A DNA stretch of 64,000 nucleotides from Alistipes sp. (GTDB lineage Bacteria > Bacteroidota > Bacteroidia > Bacteroidales > Rikenellaceae). Shown here piece by piece: positions 11,953 to 20,290 of the stretch. Within the stretch, counting starts at the first letter, position 1; every line of letters begins with the position of its first letter. The notes below the pieces were generated by a model. It was not told where the DNA came from. It searched no databases and was given only the letters and a program-made list of their open reading frames with translations. A program made the position numbers and the translations under genes. Location: positions 1 through 64,000 of the forward strand of contig JAFSBY010000034.1 in assembly GCA_017437045.1 (NCBI GenBank), in the 5' to 3' direction.

Positions 11953-13971
11953 TTAATCCTCTTTGAGAACTTGACGCAGGAGCTCGTCGTCGGCGATGTG
12001 GGGGAGCGTAACCTGCAATGCGGGCGTCTGCTCCATCTGGCGACGAATCGCCTCCACAGCTCCCTGGTTGCGGGCCCATGAGCGACGCGCGATGCCGTTA
12101 TTGACATCCCAGAAGAGCATCTGACGCAGTCGTCGGTCGGCCTCTTCCGAACCGTCGATCACCATGCCGAAGCCACCGTTGATCACCTCGCCCCAGCCGA
12201 CGCCTCCGCCGTTGTGGATCGAAACCCACGTGGCTCCACGGAATGAGTCTCCAATGACGTTCTGGATGGCCATGTCGGCTGTGCGATTCGACCCGTCGTA
12301 GATGTTCGAGGTTTCACGATAGGGCGAATCGGTGCCCGAAACATCGTGGTGATCGCGTCCCAACACGACGGGTGCCGAAATGCGGCCCTCGCGGATAGCT
12401 CGGTTGAAGGCCTCAGCAATGCGGGTGCGACCCGCGCAATCGGCATAGAGGATGCGTGCTTGTGAGCCGACGACAAGGCGGTTCTTGCCGGCCTCGCGGA
12501 TCCAGTGGATGTTATCATCGAGCTGGCCGCAAATATCGGCCGGAGCCGTGCGACGAATCTCCTCCAAGACCTCGGCGGCCAGACGATCCGTCTCGGCCAG
12601 ATCCTCGGCACGACCCGAGGTGCAGACCCAACGGAAGGGGCCGAACCCATAGTCGAAAAACATCGGACCCATGATGTCTTGCACGTAGGAGGGGTAGCGG
12701 AAGGTGCCTCCTTTGGCCATGACATCGGCACCGGCACGTGAGGCTTCGAGCAGGAAGGCATTGCCATAGTCGAAGAAATACATGCCGCGGGCTGCCAATT
12801 TATTGATGGCGTCGATCTGGCGGCGCAACGAGGCTTGCACACACTCGCGGAAACGTTTTGGCTCTTCGGCCATCATGCGATTCGAGGCCTCGTAGCTGTA
12901 ACCTACGGGGTAGTAACCACCCGCCCAGGGGTTGTGCAGCGAGGTCTGATCCGATCCCAGATCGACCCGAATATCCTCTTTGACTAACCGCTCCCACAGA
13001 TCGACCACATTGCCCACATAGGCCATCGAGACCACCTCACGGTTGGCCACAGCCTGGCGGATGCGAGGAATGAGTTCGTCGAGGCTTTCGTGCAGCTCAT
13101 CGACCCACCCCTGCTCGTAGCGTTTCGCAGCCGCCTTGGGGTTGATCTCGGCCACAACACTCACCACTTGCGAGATATTGCCCGCCTTGGGTTGTGCGCC
13201 CGACATGCCGCCCAGACCCGATGAGACGAAGAGCATGCCGCGAGCATCCTGTTGCCCCTCGGTGAAGCGTTTGCGCGCAGCATTCATGACCGTAATGGTC
13301 GTGCCGTGTACGATGCCTTGCGGGCCGATGTACATATACGAGCCGGCCGTCATCTGTCCATATTGCGAAACGCCGAGGGCATTCATGCGCTCCCAATCGT
13401 CGGGTTTCGAGTAGTTGGGGATCACCATGCCGTTCGTGACCACGACGCGCGGGGCATCGCGGTGCGAGGGGAAGAGACCCATCGGGTGGCCCGAGTACAT
13501 CACCAGCGTCTGCTCGTCGGTCATCTCCGAGAGGTACTTCATCGTCAGGCGATATTGCGCCCAATTCTGGAATACGGCGCCGTTTCCGCCATAGGTGATC
13601 AGCTCGTGGGGGTGTTGCGCCACGGCCGGATCGAGGTTGTTCTGGATCATGAGCATGATGGCTGCTGCCTGGCGCGAACGGGCCGGATACTCCTCGATCG
13701 GTCGCGCCTTCATCGCGTAATCGGGGCGCAGTCGATACATGTAGATGCGTCCATAGCGGCGCAACTCCTCCTTGAACTCCTTGGCCAACTTGGCGTGGTG
13801 GCGTTCGGGGAAGTAGCGCAGGGCATTCTTCAGGGCAAGCAGTTGCTCCTGTTCGGTCAAGATCTCTTTACGCTTGGGGGCGTGGTTGATCTGTTTATCA
13901 TAGGGTTTCGCGGCAGGCAGTTGATCGGGTATGCCGGCACGAATCTCCTCTTGAAAGGCTTGTAGTGTCAT
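11953..13971 (-). CDS. hutU: Urocanate hydratase
   Basis: It converts urocanate to 4-imidazolone-5-propanoate using tightly bound NAD+. I chose the start MTLQAFQEEIRAGIP, which lies directly after the ftcD stop. This gives 672 residues, the longer urocanase form common in Bacteroidetes. An upstream Met at 13995 would overlap ftcD and is less likely. Conserved segments include YGGNGAVFQNWAQYRLT, the GSQARILYADC region and, near the C-terminus, HNGGGVGWGEVINGG. Confidence 0.96.
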   Translation of the reverse strand: MTLQAFQEEIRAGIPDQLPAAKPYDKQINHAPKRKEILTEQEQLLALKNALRYFPERHHAKLAKEFKEELRRYGRIYMYRLRPDYAMKARPIEEYPARSRQAAAIMLMIQNNLDPAVAQHPHELITYGGNGAVFQNWAQYRLTMKYLSEMTDEQTLVMYSGHPMGLFPSHRDAPRVVVTNGMVIPNYSKPDDWERMNALGVSQYGQMTAGSYMYIGPQGIVHGTTITVMNAARKRFTEGQQDARGMLFVSSGLGGMSGAQPKAGNISQVVSVVAEINPKAAAKRYEQGWVDELHESLDELIPRIRQAVANREVVSMAYVGNVVDLWERLVKEDIRVDLGSDQTSLHNPWAGGYYPVGYSYEASNRMMAEEPKRFRECVQASLRRQIDAINKLAARGMYFFDYGNAFLLEASRAGADVMAKGGTFRYPSYVQDIMGPMFFDYGFGPFRWVCTSGRAEDLAETDRLAAEVLEEIRRTAPADICGQLDDNIHWIREAGKNRLVVGSQARILYADCAGRTRIAEAFNRAIREGRISAPVVLGRDHHDVSGTDSPYRETSNIYDGSNRTADMAIQNVIGDSFRGATWVSIHNGGGVGWGEVINGGFGMVIDGSEEADRRLRQMLFWDVNNGIARRSWARNQGAVEAIRRQMEQTPALQVTLPHIADDELLRQVLKED

Positions 13972-13972
13972 C

Positions 13973-15670
13973 TTATCCAATTTTTTGTTCCACAATGGCG
14001 AGCACCTCCTGCTCGGCTTGGATCACCTCGGCGGCGATGCGGTCGGCCTCGGCCGTCAGGCGATCTGCTAATGCGCGATCCTTCAGCCCTGCGGCATTGA
14101 TGCGTACGTTGAGGCGTGCCCCGAGTACGGCCGAACGGGCGGCCAAAGCCCCTACGCCGGCATCCGATACGGAATTGGGGTTGCCCTCCTCGGCCATGGC
14201 ACGCACGAGCGGGAAGACGCGGGCGGCCGTCTGCATGGTGCGCAACGGCACCTCGGTGGCATAGCGTGTCGCCTCCTGCAGGGCTTCGGCGCGGGCAGCT
14301 TTCTCCTCGTCGGTGGTCTTGGGCATGGCAAAGACGGCCATGATGCGGTTAAAGGCGGCCGTATCTTCATCGACCAGGTGTAGCAGCTCCTGCATCAACG
14401 TTTGCCCCTGCTCGGCCCAGTCGGAGAACTCCTTCCAACGGTCGTCCCAGCCCGCTTTGTGCGACGAGAGGTTGGCAACCATCGTCCCGAGGGCCGCACC
14501 CAGCGCACCCATATAGGCGGAAATTGAGCCGCCTCCCGGGGCGGGTGATTCGCTGGCTGTCTCGACGGCAAAGCCTTGACACGAAAGGTCGATGAGACGC
14601 TTCGCGTTCTGATCTTCCAACATATATTCGATCACCTTCTCGCGCGGATCAAAGGGCTTCAGATCGTCCAGCCCCATCGACTTAATGGCGATGCGGATGA
14701 TCTCCTCCTCGGCAATGCCGGTCGAGCGGTGTTGCTTGTGCAGGAAGTAACGACCGGCCTCTACGAGGGCCCGCTTGGGTACCAGACCGACAATCTCGGT
14801 GCCCGTGACGCGCAGACCGCGTGCTTCGGCCTTGCGGCACACCTCATCGAAGGCTACGTGGAGCGGTGTGACGGCTATATCGGTCAGATTCATCGAAACC
14901 TGGGCAATGCCATACTCCTCGATAAACCAGCCGATGCCCTTGACCGCTTTGAGCGATCCGGGGCGCATGACCGGATTACCCTCTTCGTCGCGGACAATCT
15001 TACCCGTGATGGGGTTCCCTTCACGTACCGGGCGTCCCTTTTCGCGCACATCGAAGGCGATGGCATTGGCACGACGTGTAGAGGTGGTGTTGAGGTTGAA
15101 ATTGACGGCAATCAGGAAGTCTCGTGCACCGACTGCCGTAGCTCCCGTGCGGGCGATACCCTCGTCGAAGGGGCGTGCACCGTAGTCAGGGGCTTTGTCG
15201 GGGTTGATCAGTCGCTCGGGCAACCCTTCGTACTCGCCGGCGCGGCAGACGGCTAAATTCTTGCGCTCGGGTTTGTAGGCCGAGGCCTCGTAGCAGTAGA
15301 TCGGAATGCCCAATTCGGTGGCGATGCGTTGCGCCAACGCACGAGCCAATTCGGCGCACTCCTCGAGCGTAATACCCGAGATGGGGATCAGGGGCAGTAC
15401 GTCGGTGGCTCCCATGCGGGGATGTGCCCCTTTGTGTCGGCGCATGTCGATCAGTTCGGCAGCGCGTTTCACGCCTTGGAAGGCCGCCTCGACGACCGCC
15501 TCCGGCTCACCCACGAAGGTCACTACCGTACGGTGGGTCGCCTCGCCCGGATCGACATTGAGCACGCGTACGTCAGCCGCCTGTTCGATGGCCGATGTGA
15601 TCTGTCGAATCACCTCCTTGTCGCGTCCCTCGCTGAAGTTGGGGACGCATTCGATAATACGTTTTGCCAT
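13973..15670 (-). CDS. ftcD: Glutamate formimidoyltransferase / formimidoyl-THF cyclodeaminase fusion
   Basis: This is a bifunctional enzyme of 565 residues. The N-terminal half (about 1-330) is the formimidoyltransferase, which moves the formimino group from formiminoglutamate to tetrahydrofolate and releases glutamate; ECVPNFSEGRD and GAHPRMGATDVLPLIP are recognisable. The C-terminal part (about 360-565) is the cyclodeaminase, with SPAPGGGSISAYMGALGAAL, which makes 5,10-methenyl-THF and ammonia. The same fusion order occurs in animal FTCD. As first gene of the operon it replaces HutG or HutF routes and channels carbon into the folate pool. Confidence 0.95.
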   Translation of the reverse strand: MAKRIIECVPNFSEGRDKEVIRQITSAIEQAADVRVLNVDPGEATHRTVVTFVGEPEAVVEAAFQGVKRAAELIDMRRHKGAHPRMGATDVLPLIPISGITLEECAELARALAQRIATELGIPIYCYEASAYKPERKNLAVCRAGEYEGLPERLINPDKAPDYGARPFDEGIARTGATAVGARDFLIAVNFNLNTTSTRRANAIAFDVREKGRPVREGNPITGKIVRDEEGNPVMRPGSLKAVKGIGWFIEEYGIAQVSMNLTDIAVTPLHVAFDEVCRKAEARGLRVTGTEIVGLVPKRALVEAGRYFLHKQHRSTGIAEEEIIRIAIKSMGLDDLKPFDPREKVIEYMLEDQNAKRLIDLSCQGFAVETASESPAPGGGSISAYMGALGAALGTMVANLSSHKAGWDDRWKEFSDWAEQGQTLMQELLHLVDEDTAAFNRIMAVFAMPKTTDEEKAARAEALQEATRYATEVPLRTMQTAARVFPLVRAMAEEGNPNSVSDAGVGALAARSAVLGARLNVRINAAGLKDRALADRLTAEADRIAAEVIQAEQEVLAIVEQKIG

Positions 15671-15699
15671 ATCGTAAAGTTTTCAGTTTTCTATCTGAT

Positions 15700-15730
15700 C
15701 AAAGATAGTGTTTTTTCTTGAGTTGGGCAA
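15700..15730 (-). promoter_or_regulatory. Promoter of the hut operon with overlapping palindrome
   Basis: On the minus strand, TTG (15728-15730) is followed after 20 nt by TATCTTTG (15700-15707), matching the Bacteroidetes -33/-7 pattern. A palindrome CTATCT-N6-AGATAG (15691-15708) covers the -7 box and could be an operator. The promoter is supported by sequence; the operator is inference. Confidence 0.7.
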
Positions 15731-15747
15731 GGTGTGTGGCAAAAAAA

Positions 15748-15777
15748 ACTGCTTGAGGAGGTCTCAAGCAGTTTTTT
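15748..15777. terminator. Bidirectional terminator upstream of the hut operon
   Basis: AACTGCTTGAG (15748-15758) pairs with CTCAAGCAGTT (15763-15773), with A8 on the left and T6 on the right. It should end the minus-strand gene at 15793-16782 and insulate the hut promoter. Confidence 0.85.
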
Positions 15778-15792
15778 AGACGAACGTGTTCG

Positions 15793-16782
15793 TTAGAACT
15801 TATGCACGGCACGCACCAGGAAGGTGACATACTTCTGGATCGGGTCGGGCGTATCCTCGTGCATGTTGTAGAGGTAGGGTACCTCGATGCTCATGTGGGC
15901 CATCATGGCCAGCGGGGCGTTTAACTCCGATGAGGAGTAGTAGATGCGCTTCAGGTCGAGACGATCGCCGCCGGCAGTCTTCATATTCTCGTTCCAACGC
16001 GTGCGGCATTGGCGGTTGTTGTGCTGGCGGTTGCCGCCGTTGTAGTTGTTGCCGATGGTCAGCAACTCGTCGATGGCCGGCAAGTACCACCCCTCGCCCT
16101 TCTCACGACACCATTTGAAGGCGGGGAAGTGATCCCATGTGAGGTTATGTTCGGCAATGTAACGGGCTACAGCCTCCATGTTGGCCTCGCCATTCATGCG
16201 ATCATTGGCCCCTACGAGGCAATATTCGCCCTTGCGGAAGGTGCTCCAAGCGAGCATCGCCTGGTCGATCGACATCACCAATCCGTGGGTGCGATCCTCG
16301 TTGAGCTTAACGACGATGCCGCGTACACCGCCTCGGTCGTAGATCTGTCCCAGATCAAATCGCTCGACCGACTCTTCGCTCGTTGCAGGAGCAGGAGCAG
16401 GAGCGGCTTGCGGCTGCACAACAGGTGCAGCTTGTACAGCAGGCGCGGGTGCCGGAGTAGGCGCGGGTGCTTGAACTGGAGCGGGAACCGGTGTTGGAGT
16501 CGGAGCAGGCGTTTGTTGCGCTACGGTAGCAGCCGCTTGCGGGGCACGGTTGTAATCCTCCATAAAGCCGTCGGCATAGCGGATATAGCAAATTTCTGCC
16601 GTGGGAAGGACATAGGTCGGGCCGTCGGGGCGCGCATAGCGTTTGTAGCGTACGGCATCGGTCGAAATCTCGGCTACTCGAGCCTCAATGCGCGTACTGT
16701 CGATCTTTACAATGAGATCTTGCGCCGTGGCTGCCAGGCTGCAACCTATGCCGGCCAACAAAAGAATCCAGTTTTTAAGCAT
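15793..16782 (-). CDS. Secreted two-domain protein with Pro/Ala linker and a Lcl/DUF1566-like C-terminus
   Basis: The function is unknown. The 329-residue product has a signal peptide (about 1-20, ending SLAATAQ). A small N-terminal domain (about 21-80) contains VAEISTDAVRYKRYARPDGP and resembles short beta domains common in Bacteroidetes envelope proteins. A low-complexity Pro/Ala linker spans about 85-140. The C-terminal region (about 145-329) carries GEGWYLPAIDELLTIGN, reminiscent of the Lcl or DUF1566 fold. The linker could span the periplasm or peptidoglycan. It is a single-gene unit between the hut operon and the divergent ftsY. Confidence 0.7.
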   Translation of the reverse strand: MLKNWILLLAGIGCSLAATAQDLIVKIDSTRIEARVAEISTDAVRYKRYARPDGPTYVLPTAEICYIRYADGFMEDYNRAPQAAATVAQQTPAPTPTPVPAPVQAPAPTPAPAPAVQAAPVVQPQAAPAPAPATSEESVERFDLGQIYDRGGVRGIVVKLNEDRTHGLVMSIDQAMLAWSTFRKGEYCLVGANDRMNGEANMEAVARYIAEHNLTWDHFPAFKWCREKGEGWYLPAIDELLTIGNNYNGGNRQHNNRQCRTRWNENMKTAGGDRLDLKRIYYSSSELNAPLAMMAHMSIEVPYLYNMHEDTPDPIQKYVTFLVRAVHKF

Positions 16783-16844
16783 CTTTGTAACAATTAAAGC
16801 GTGTTCGATGGGTAAAGATAATGCTTTTTTTCAAAGAATCTTCG

Positions 16845-16852
16845 TATCTTTG
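16845..16852 (+). promoter_or_regulatory. Probable -7 box of the ftsY promoter
   Basis: TATCTTTG matches the TAnnTTTG consensus and lies 30 bp before the ftsY start. A good -33 element is not obvious, so this is a partial call. Confidence 0.45.
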
Positions 16853-16881
16853 CCGATATTAACCGAGAAAATAGATTTTTT

Positions 16882-17919
16882 ATGGGATTTTTCGATATTT
16901 TTAAGAAGAAATCGACCACTCCGGCCGCACAGCCCGAGCAGCAGTCGGTCGAGCCGTCGGTGGCCGAACAGAGCGTGGCGGCTAAAGAGCAGGAGGAGCT
17001 GAAGAGCGGTCTGGAGAAGACCAAGACGGGCTTCTTCTCGAAGTTGGCCCGTGCCGTGGCCGGTCGTTCGACGGTCGATGCCGATGTGTTGGATGAGCTG
17101 GAAGAGGTGCTCATTACCTCCGATGTGGGTGTGGAGACGACGGTCAAGATCATCGAGCGCATCGAGGCTCGTGTGGCTCGCGATAAGTATATGAATACCT
17201 CGGAGTTGCAACGCATTCTGCGCGAGGAGATTGTCGAACTGATGGACCAGGCACACGCCACCGAGGGAAATTTCGGCCTGGATGCCAAGGAGGGCGAGCC
17301 CTATGTGGTGATGGTCGTGGGTGTGAATGGTGCCGGTAAGACGACGACGATCGGAAAGTTGGCTGCCCAGCTCAAGAAGGCCGATAAAAAGGTTTGGATC
17401 GGTGCGGCCGACACGTTCCGTGCGGCGGCCATCGACCAGTTGCAGGTGTGGGCCGATCGTGCCGGTGCGACGATGATCCGTCAGGAGATGGGCTCGGATC
17501 CCGCCTCGGTAGCCTTCGATACGTTGCAGTCGGCCAAGGCCAATGGGGCCGATGTGGTGCTGATCGATACGGCGGGTCGTCTGCACAACAAGGTGGGTCT
17601 GATGAACGAGCTGACGAAGATTCGCAACGTGATGGGCAAGGTGATTCCCGATGCCCCGCACGAGGTGATGCTCGTCTTGGATGGCTCGACGGGTCAGAAT
17701 GCCTTCGAGCAGGCTAAGCAGTTTACGCAGGCCACGCAGGTGACCTCGCTGGCCATCACGAAGCTCGATGGTACGGCCAAAGGTGGCGTGGTGATCGGAA
17801 TCAGCGATCAATTCCATATTCCGGTGCGCTATATCGGTATCGGTGAGGGGGTTGATCAGTTGCGTATCTTCGATCGTCGGGACTTTATCAATGCCTTGTT
17901 CGGTGATGGAAAAAATTAA
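16882..17919 (+). CDS. ftsY: Signal recognition particle receptor FtsY
   Basis: This SRP receptor GTPase docks ribosome-SRP complexes at the inner membrane. The 345-residue protein has a short, acidic, Glu/Gln-rich A region (about 10-50) and an NG domain. The P-loop is GVNGAGKTTT near residue 148. DTAGRLHNK is near 229 and TKLDGTAKGG near 292. The family C-terminal segment GIGEGVDQLRIFDRRDF is present. Its last 14 bp overlap the start of rimO, so the two are coupled. Confidence 0.97.
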   Translation: MGFFDIFKKKSTTPAAQPEQQSVEPSVAEQSVAAKEQEELKSGLEKTKTGFFSKLARAVAGRSTVDADVLDELEEVLITSDVGVETTVKIIERIEARVARDKYMNTSELQRILREEIVELMDQAHATEGNFGLDAKEGEPYVVMVVGVNGAGKTTTIGKLAAQLKKADKKVWIGAADTFRAAAIDQLQVWADRAGATMIRQEMGSDPASVAFDTLQSAKANGADVVLIDTAGRLHNKVGLMNELTKIRNVMGKVIPDAPHEVMLVLDGSTGQNAFEQAKQFTQATQVTSLAITKLDGTAKGGVVIGISDQFHIPVRYIGIGEGVDQLRIFDRRDFINALFGDGKN

Positions 17920-19198
17920 CGTCATAACGCTCGGCTGTTCGAAGAATACGGTCGATTCGGAGCATCTGGTGGCTCGCCTCGAGGCGGTGGGCTATCGTGT
18001 GCAGTTCGATAGCGACCGCACCGATGCCAAGACGGTGGTGATCAACACCTGCGGATTTATTGGCGATGCCAAGCAGGAGTCGATCGAGATGATTCTGCGT
18101 GCCGTGGAGGCCAAGCGGGCGGGCAAAATCGACCGACTGTTTGTGATCGGCTGCCTCTCGGAACGCTATGCCGACGAGTTGCGTGCGGAGATCCCCGAGG
18201 TGGACGACTATTTTGGCGCACGCTCCTGGGATGGGATCATTCGTGCCCTCGGTGCGGCCGAAGGTGCGGCGTGGAATAGCGAACGTACGCTCTCGACCCC
18301 GTCCCATTACGCCTATCTGAAGATCTCCGAAGGGTGTAATTGGATGTGTGGCTATTGTGCCATCCCGCTCATCCGCGGTCGCCACGTCTCGGTGCCGATG
18401 GAGGAGTTAGAGGAGGAGGCGCGCAAGTTGGCCGCAAAAGGTGTCAAGGAGTTGATTGTCATTGCACAAGATACAACCTACTACGGCATTGATCTGTACG
18501 GCAAGCGCATGTTGGCCGAGTTGTTGCGTCGCTTGTGCCGCATTGAGGGGATCGCCTGGATTCGCCTGCACTATGCCTATCCGGCCGCCTTCCCCGAGGA
18601 GGTGATCGAGGTGATGGCCTCCGAGCCGAAGATCTGCAAATACCTCGATATTCCCTTCCAGCATATCTCGGACAATCAGCTTTCGGCCATGCTGCGTCGC
18701 CATACAAAGGCCGAGGCGATGGCTTTGATTCGTAAATTGCGTGCCGCGATTCCCGATTTGGCACTGCGTACGACCCTCTTGGTGGGCTATCCGGGCGAGA
18801 CGGAGGCCGATTTTGAGGAGTTGTGCGACTTTGTTCGTGAGGTGCGCTTCGAGCGATTGGGTGTCTTCCCCTATTCCGAGGAGGAGGGAACGCATTCGGC
18901 CGAGAAACTCTCCGACGATGTACCCGAGGAGGTCAAGGAGGAGCGCGTCGAGCGAATCATGCGGTTGCAGCAGCAGATCGCTGCGCAACTGAACCAGGAG
19001 CGTGTCGGGATGACCGAGCGTGTCATCGTCGATGGCCGTCAGGGCGATTACTACGTGGCGCGTTCGCAATATGACTCGCCCGAGGTGGATCAGGAGATTT
19101 TGATCGACAGCTCGCAGCGGCGGTTGTTGCGCGGCCGATTCTACGATGTAACGATCACGCAGGCAGAGGAGTATGACCTCTACGGCGAACTGATCTGA
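17906..19198 (+). CDS. rimO: Ribosomal protein uS12 methylthiotransferase RimO
   Basis: This radical-SAM methylthiotransferase modifies Asp88 of ribosomal protein S12. I chose the start MEKINVITLGCSKN at 17906, inside the ftsY end, giving 430 residues; upstream Met codons would extend far into ftsY. The N-terminal cluster-binding domain begins with TLGCSKNTVDSEH. The radical-SAM motif C144-x3-C148-x2-C151 (CNWMCGYC) is intact, and a TRAM-like C-terminal domain follows. Confidence 0.96.
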   Translation: MEKINVITLGCSKNTVDSEHLVARLEAVGYRVQFDSDRTDAKTVVINTCGFIGDAKQESIEMILRAVEAKRAGKIDRLFVIGCLSERYADELRAEIPEVDDYFGARSWDGIIRALGAAEGAAWNSERTLSTPSHYAYLKISEGCNWMCGYCAIPLIRGRHVSVPMEELEEEARKLAAKGVKELIVIAQDTTYYGIDLYGKRMLAELLRRLCRIEGIAWIRLHYAYPAAFPEEVIEVMASEPKICKYLDIPFQHISDNQLSAMLRRHTKAEAMALIRKLRAAIPDLALRTTLLVGYPGETEADFEELCDFVREVRFERLGVFPYSEEEGTHSAEKLSDDVPEEVKEERVERIMRLQQQIAAQLNQERVGMTERVIVDGRQGDYYVARSQYDSPEVDQEILIDSSQRRLLRGRFYDVTITQAEEYDLYGELI

Positions 19199-19242
19199 CA
19201 CGGGGAGGAGTTGCGCGCGAGGCAGGCTTTGTGAAATTTTTT

Positions 19243-19273
19243 TTGGAAGTTTGCTAAACTTTTTCTACCTTTG
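19243..19273 (+). promoter_or_regulatory. Promoter of the ZapB-like/zapA pair
   Basis: TTG (19243-19245), 20 nt, then TACCTTTG (19266-19273). Transcription would begin near 19280, which rules out the in-frame GTG at 19275 and supports the ATG at 19302. Confidence 0.7.
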
Positions 19274-19301
19274 AGTGGATAAATATTCTCCAACAGGAAA
19301 A

Positions 19302-19628
19302 ATGGCAGAAAAAAGCATCATCGTAAATCTCGAGTCACGGGTGCGTCAGTTGATTGTAGCACACGAAAAGCTGGCGACATTGTGCGCCGAGCTGAAGGCC
19401 GAGTGTACGAAGTTGCGTGCCGAGAATCGCCAGCTCGAGGAGCAGAATCGCTCGCTGAAGAGCGATCTGGCGCGTCGGGAGTTGGCCGAGAGCCTGACCG
19501 GGGAGAGTAAAAATCGCGATAAAGCGCGTGCGCGTGTCAACCGGCTTATGCGGGAGGTCGATGCGTGTATTGCCCTGGTGGGTCGGTTGGAGAACGATGC
19601 TGCCCGCCAGCAGATGAAGGAAGAGTAA
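19302..19628 (+). CDS. Small coiled-coil protein, ZapB-like, upstream of zapA
   Basis: The 108-residue protein is dominated by a heptad-rich helix (about residues 8-70, with ELKAECTKLRAENRQLEEQN). That length and shape fit ZapB-type division factors, which bridge ZapA-FtsZ filaments. It lies 32 bp before zapA in one unit, a neighbourhood typical of Bacteroidales. The cell-division role is inferred from context and coiled-coil character, because such sequences carry little family-specific signal. The start was set by the promoter position and the Met in MAEKSIIVNLE. Confidence 0.75.
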   Translation: MAEKSIIVNLESRVRQLIVAHEKLATLCAELKAECTKLRAENRQLEEQNRSLKSDLARRELAESLTGESKNRDKARARVNRLMREVDACIALVGRLENDAARQQMKEE

Positions 19629-19660
19629 CGAAGCGAAAACACACTTAATTGTTCAAACAG

Positions 19661-19963
19661 ATGGAGAAAAAACAGGCTATCACCCTCAAAATTGCCGGTA
19701 AGAGCTATCCTCTGAATATCGATCGCGAGAAGGAGGAGGTCTATCGCTTGGCCGAGCGTGAGGTGAACACCTATCTGGGGCGTGTCAAACAGCAGCAGAT
19801 CAAAGGGTGGAGTGATACCGATTATATGGCCATCGCAGCCTTGAATTTCGCCATCTCGAATGTCAATATGCGCCGAAGCCGTGAGGTGGAGGATGAAGAT
19901 TTGAAGCGTCTCGAAACGCTCGAAGCCGAGCTGGAACGCTATTTGAATAGTTGCCGCGATTAG
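19661..19963 (+). CDS. zapA: Cell division protein ZapA
   Basis: ZapA binds and bundles FtsZ filaments at the division ring. The 100-residue product has the family pattern: an N-terminal beta segment (ITLKIAGKSYPLNIDREKEEVYRLAE), then a long helix. The start MEKKQAITLKI at 19661 was preferred over a Met four codons upstream because it aligns with the family N-terminus. The probable 6S RNA lies directly downstream, an arrangement recalling the zapA-ssrS linkage of gammaproteobacteria. Confidence 0.92.
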   Translation: MEKKQAITLKIAGKSYPLNIDREKEEVYRLAEREVNTYLGRVKQQQIKGWSDTDYMAIAALNFAISNVNMRRSREVEDEDLKRLETLEAELERYLNSCRD

Positions 19964-20029
19964 CGGTTGAGGCGTCGGGCGCAGGTGGCCCGAAAAACAC
20001 CGAACGTTCTTTTTACATACGATAGAAAT

Positions 20030-20233
20030 CTACCCGCATAGATTCCTTAATAGCTTTGCGAAACTGAACACTTTTTATATTGGAGTCAACTCGCGGCTTA
20101 TTCAAAATCAGGCCTTAACCCCTCGGGGTGTCGCTGCGGCGGCCATTGGAAGATTGCGATGTCGGAGCCTCCACTCATGACGTTTTTTGCAGATTCGTCA
20201 AACAAGACTAAGGAATCCTATGCGGTTTTTTTG
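20030..20233 (+). ncRNA. ssrS: Probable 6S RNA
   Basis: The 327-bp gap between zapA and rny has no coding potential. A long-range stem closes it: CCGCATAGATTCCTTA (20034-20049) pairs with TAAGGAATCCTATGCGG (20209-20225) with a single bulge. A T7 tract follows at once, as expected of an intrinsic 3' end. The size of about 195 nt, the end-to-end closing stem and a central region containing the promoter-like TAGCTTTG (20051-20058) fit 6S RNA, which sequesters RNA polymerase holoenzyme. No covariance model was run, so the family name rests on architecture and position. Confidence 0.6.
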
Positions 20234-20290
20234 TGAATAAGTAACTACTATATTTATATTAACCACTTTTTTAATTTAGAAATTACGACA

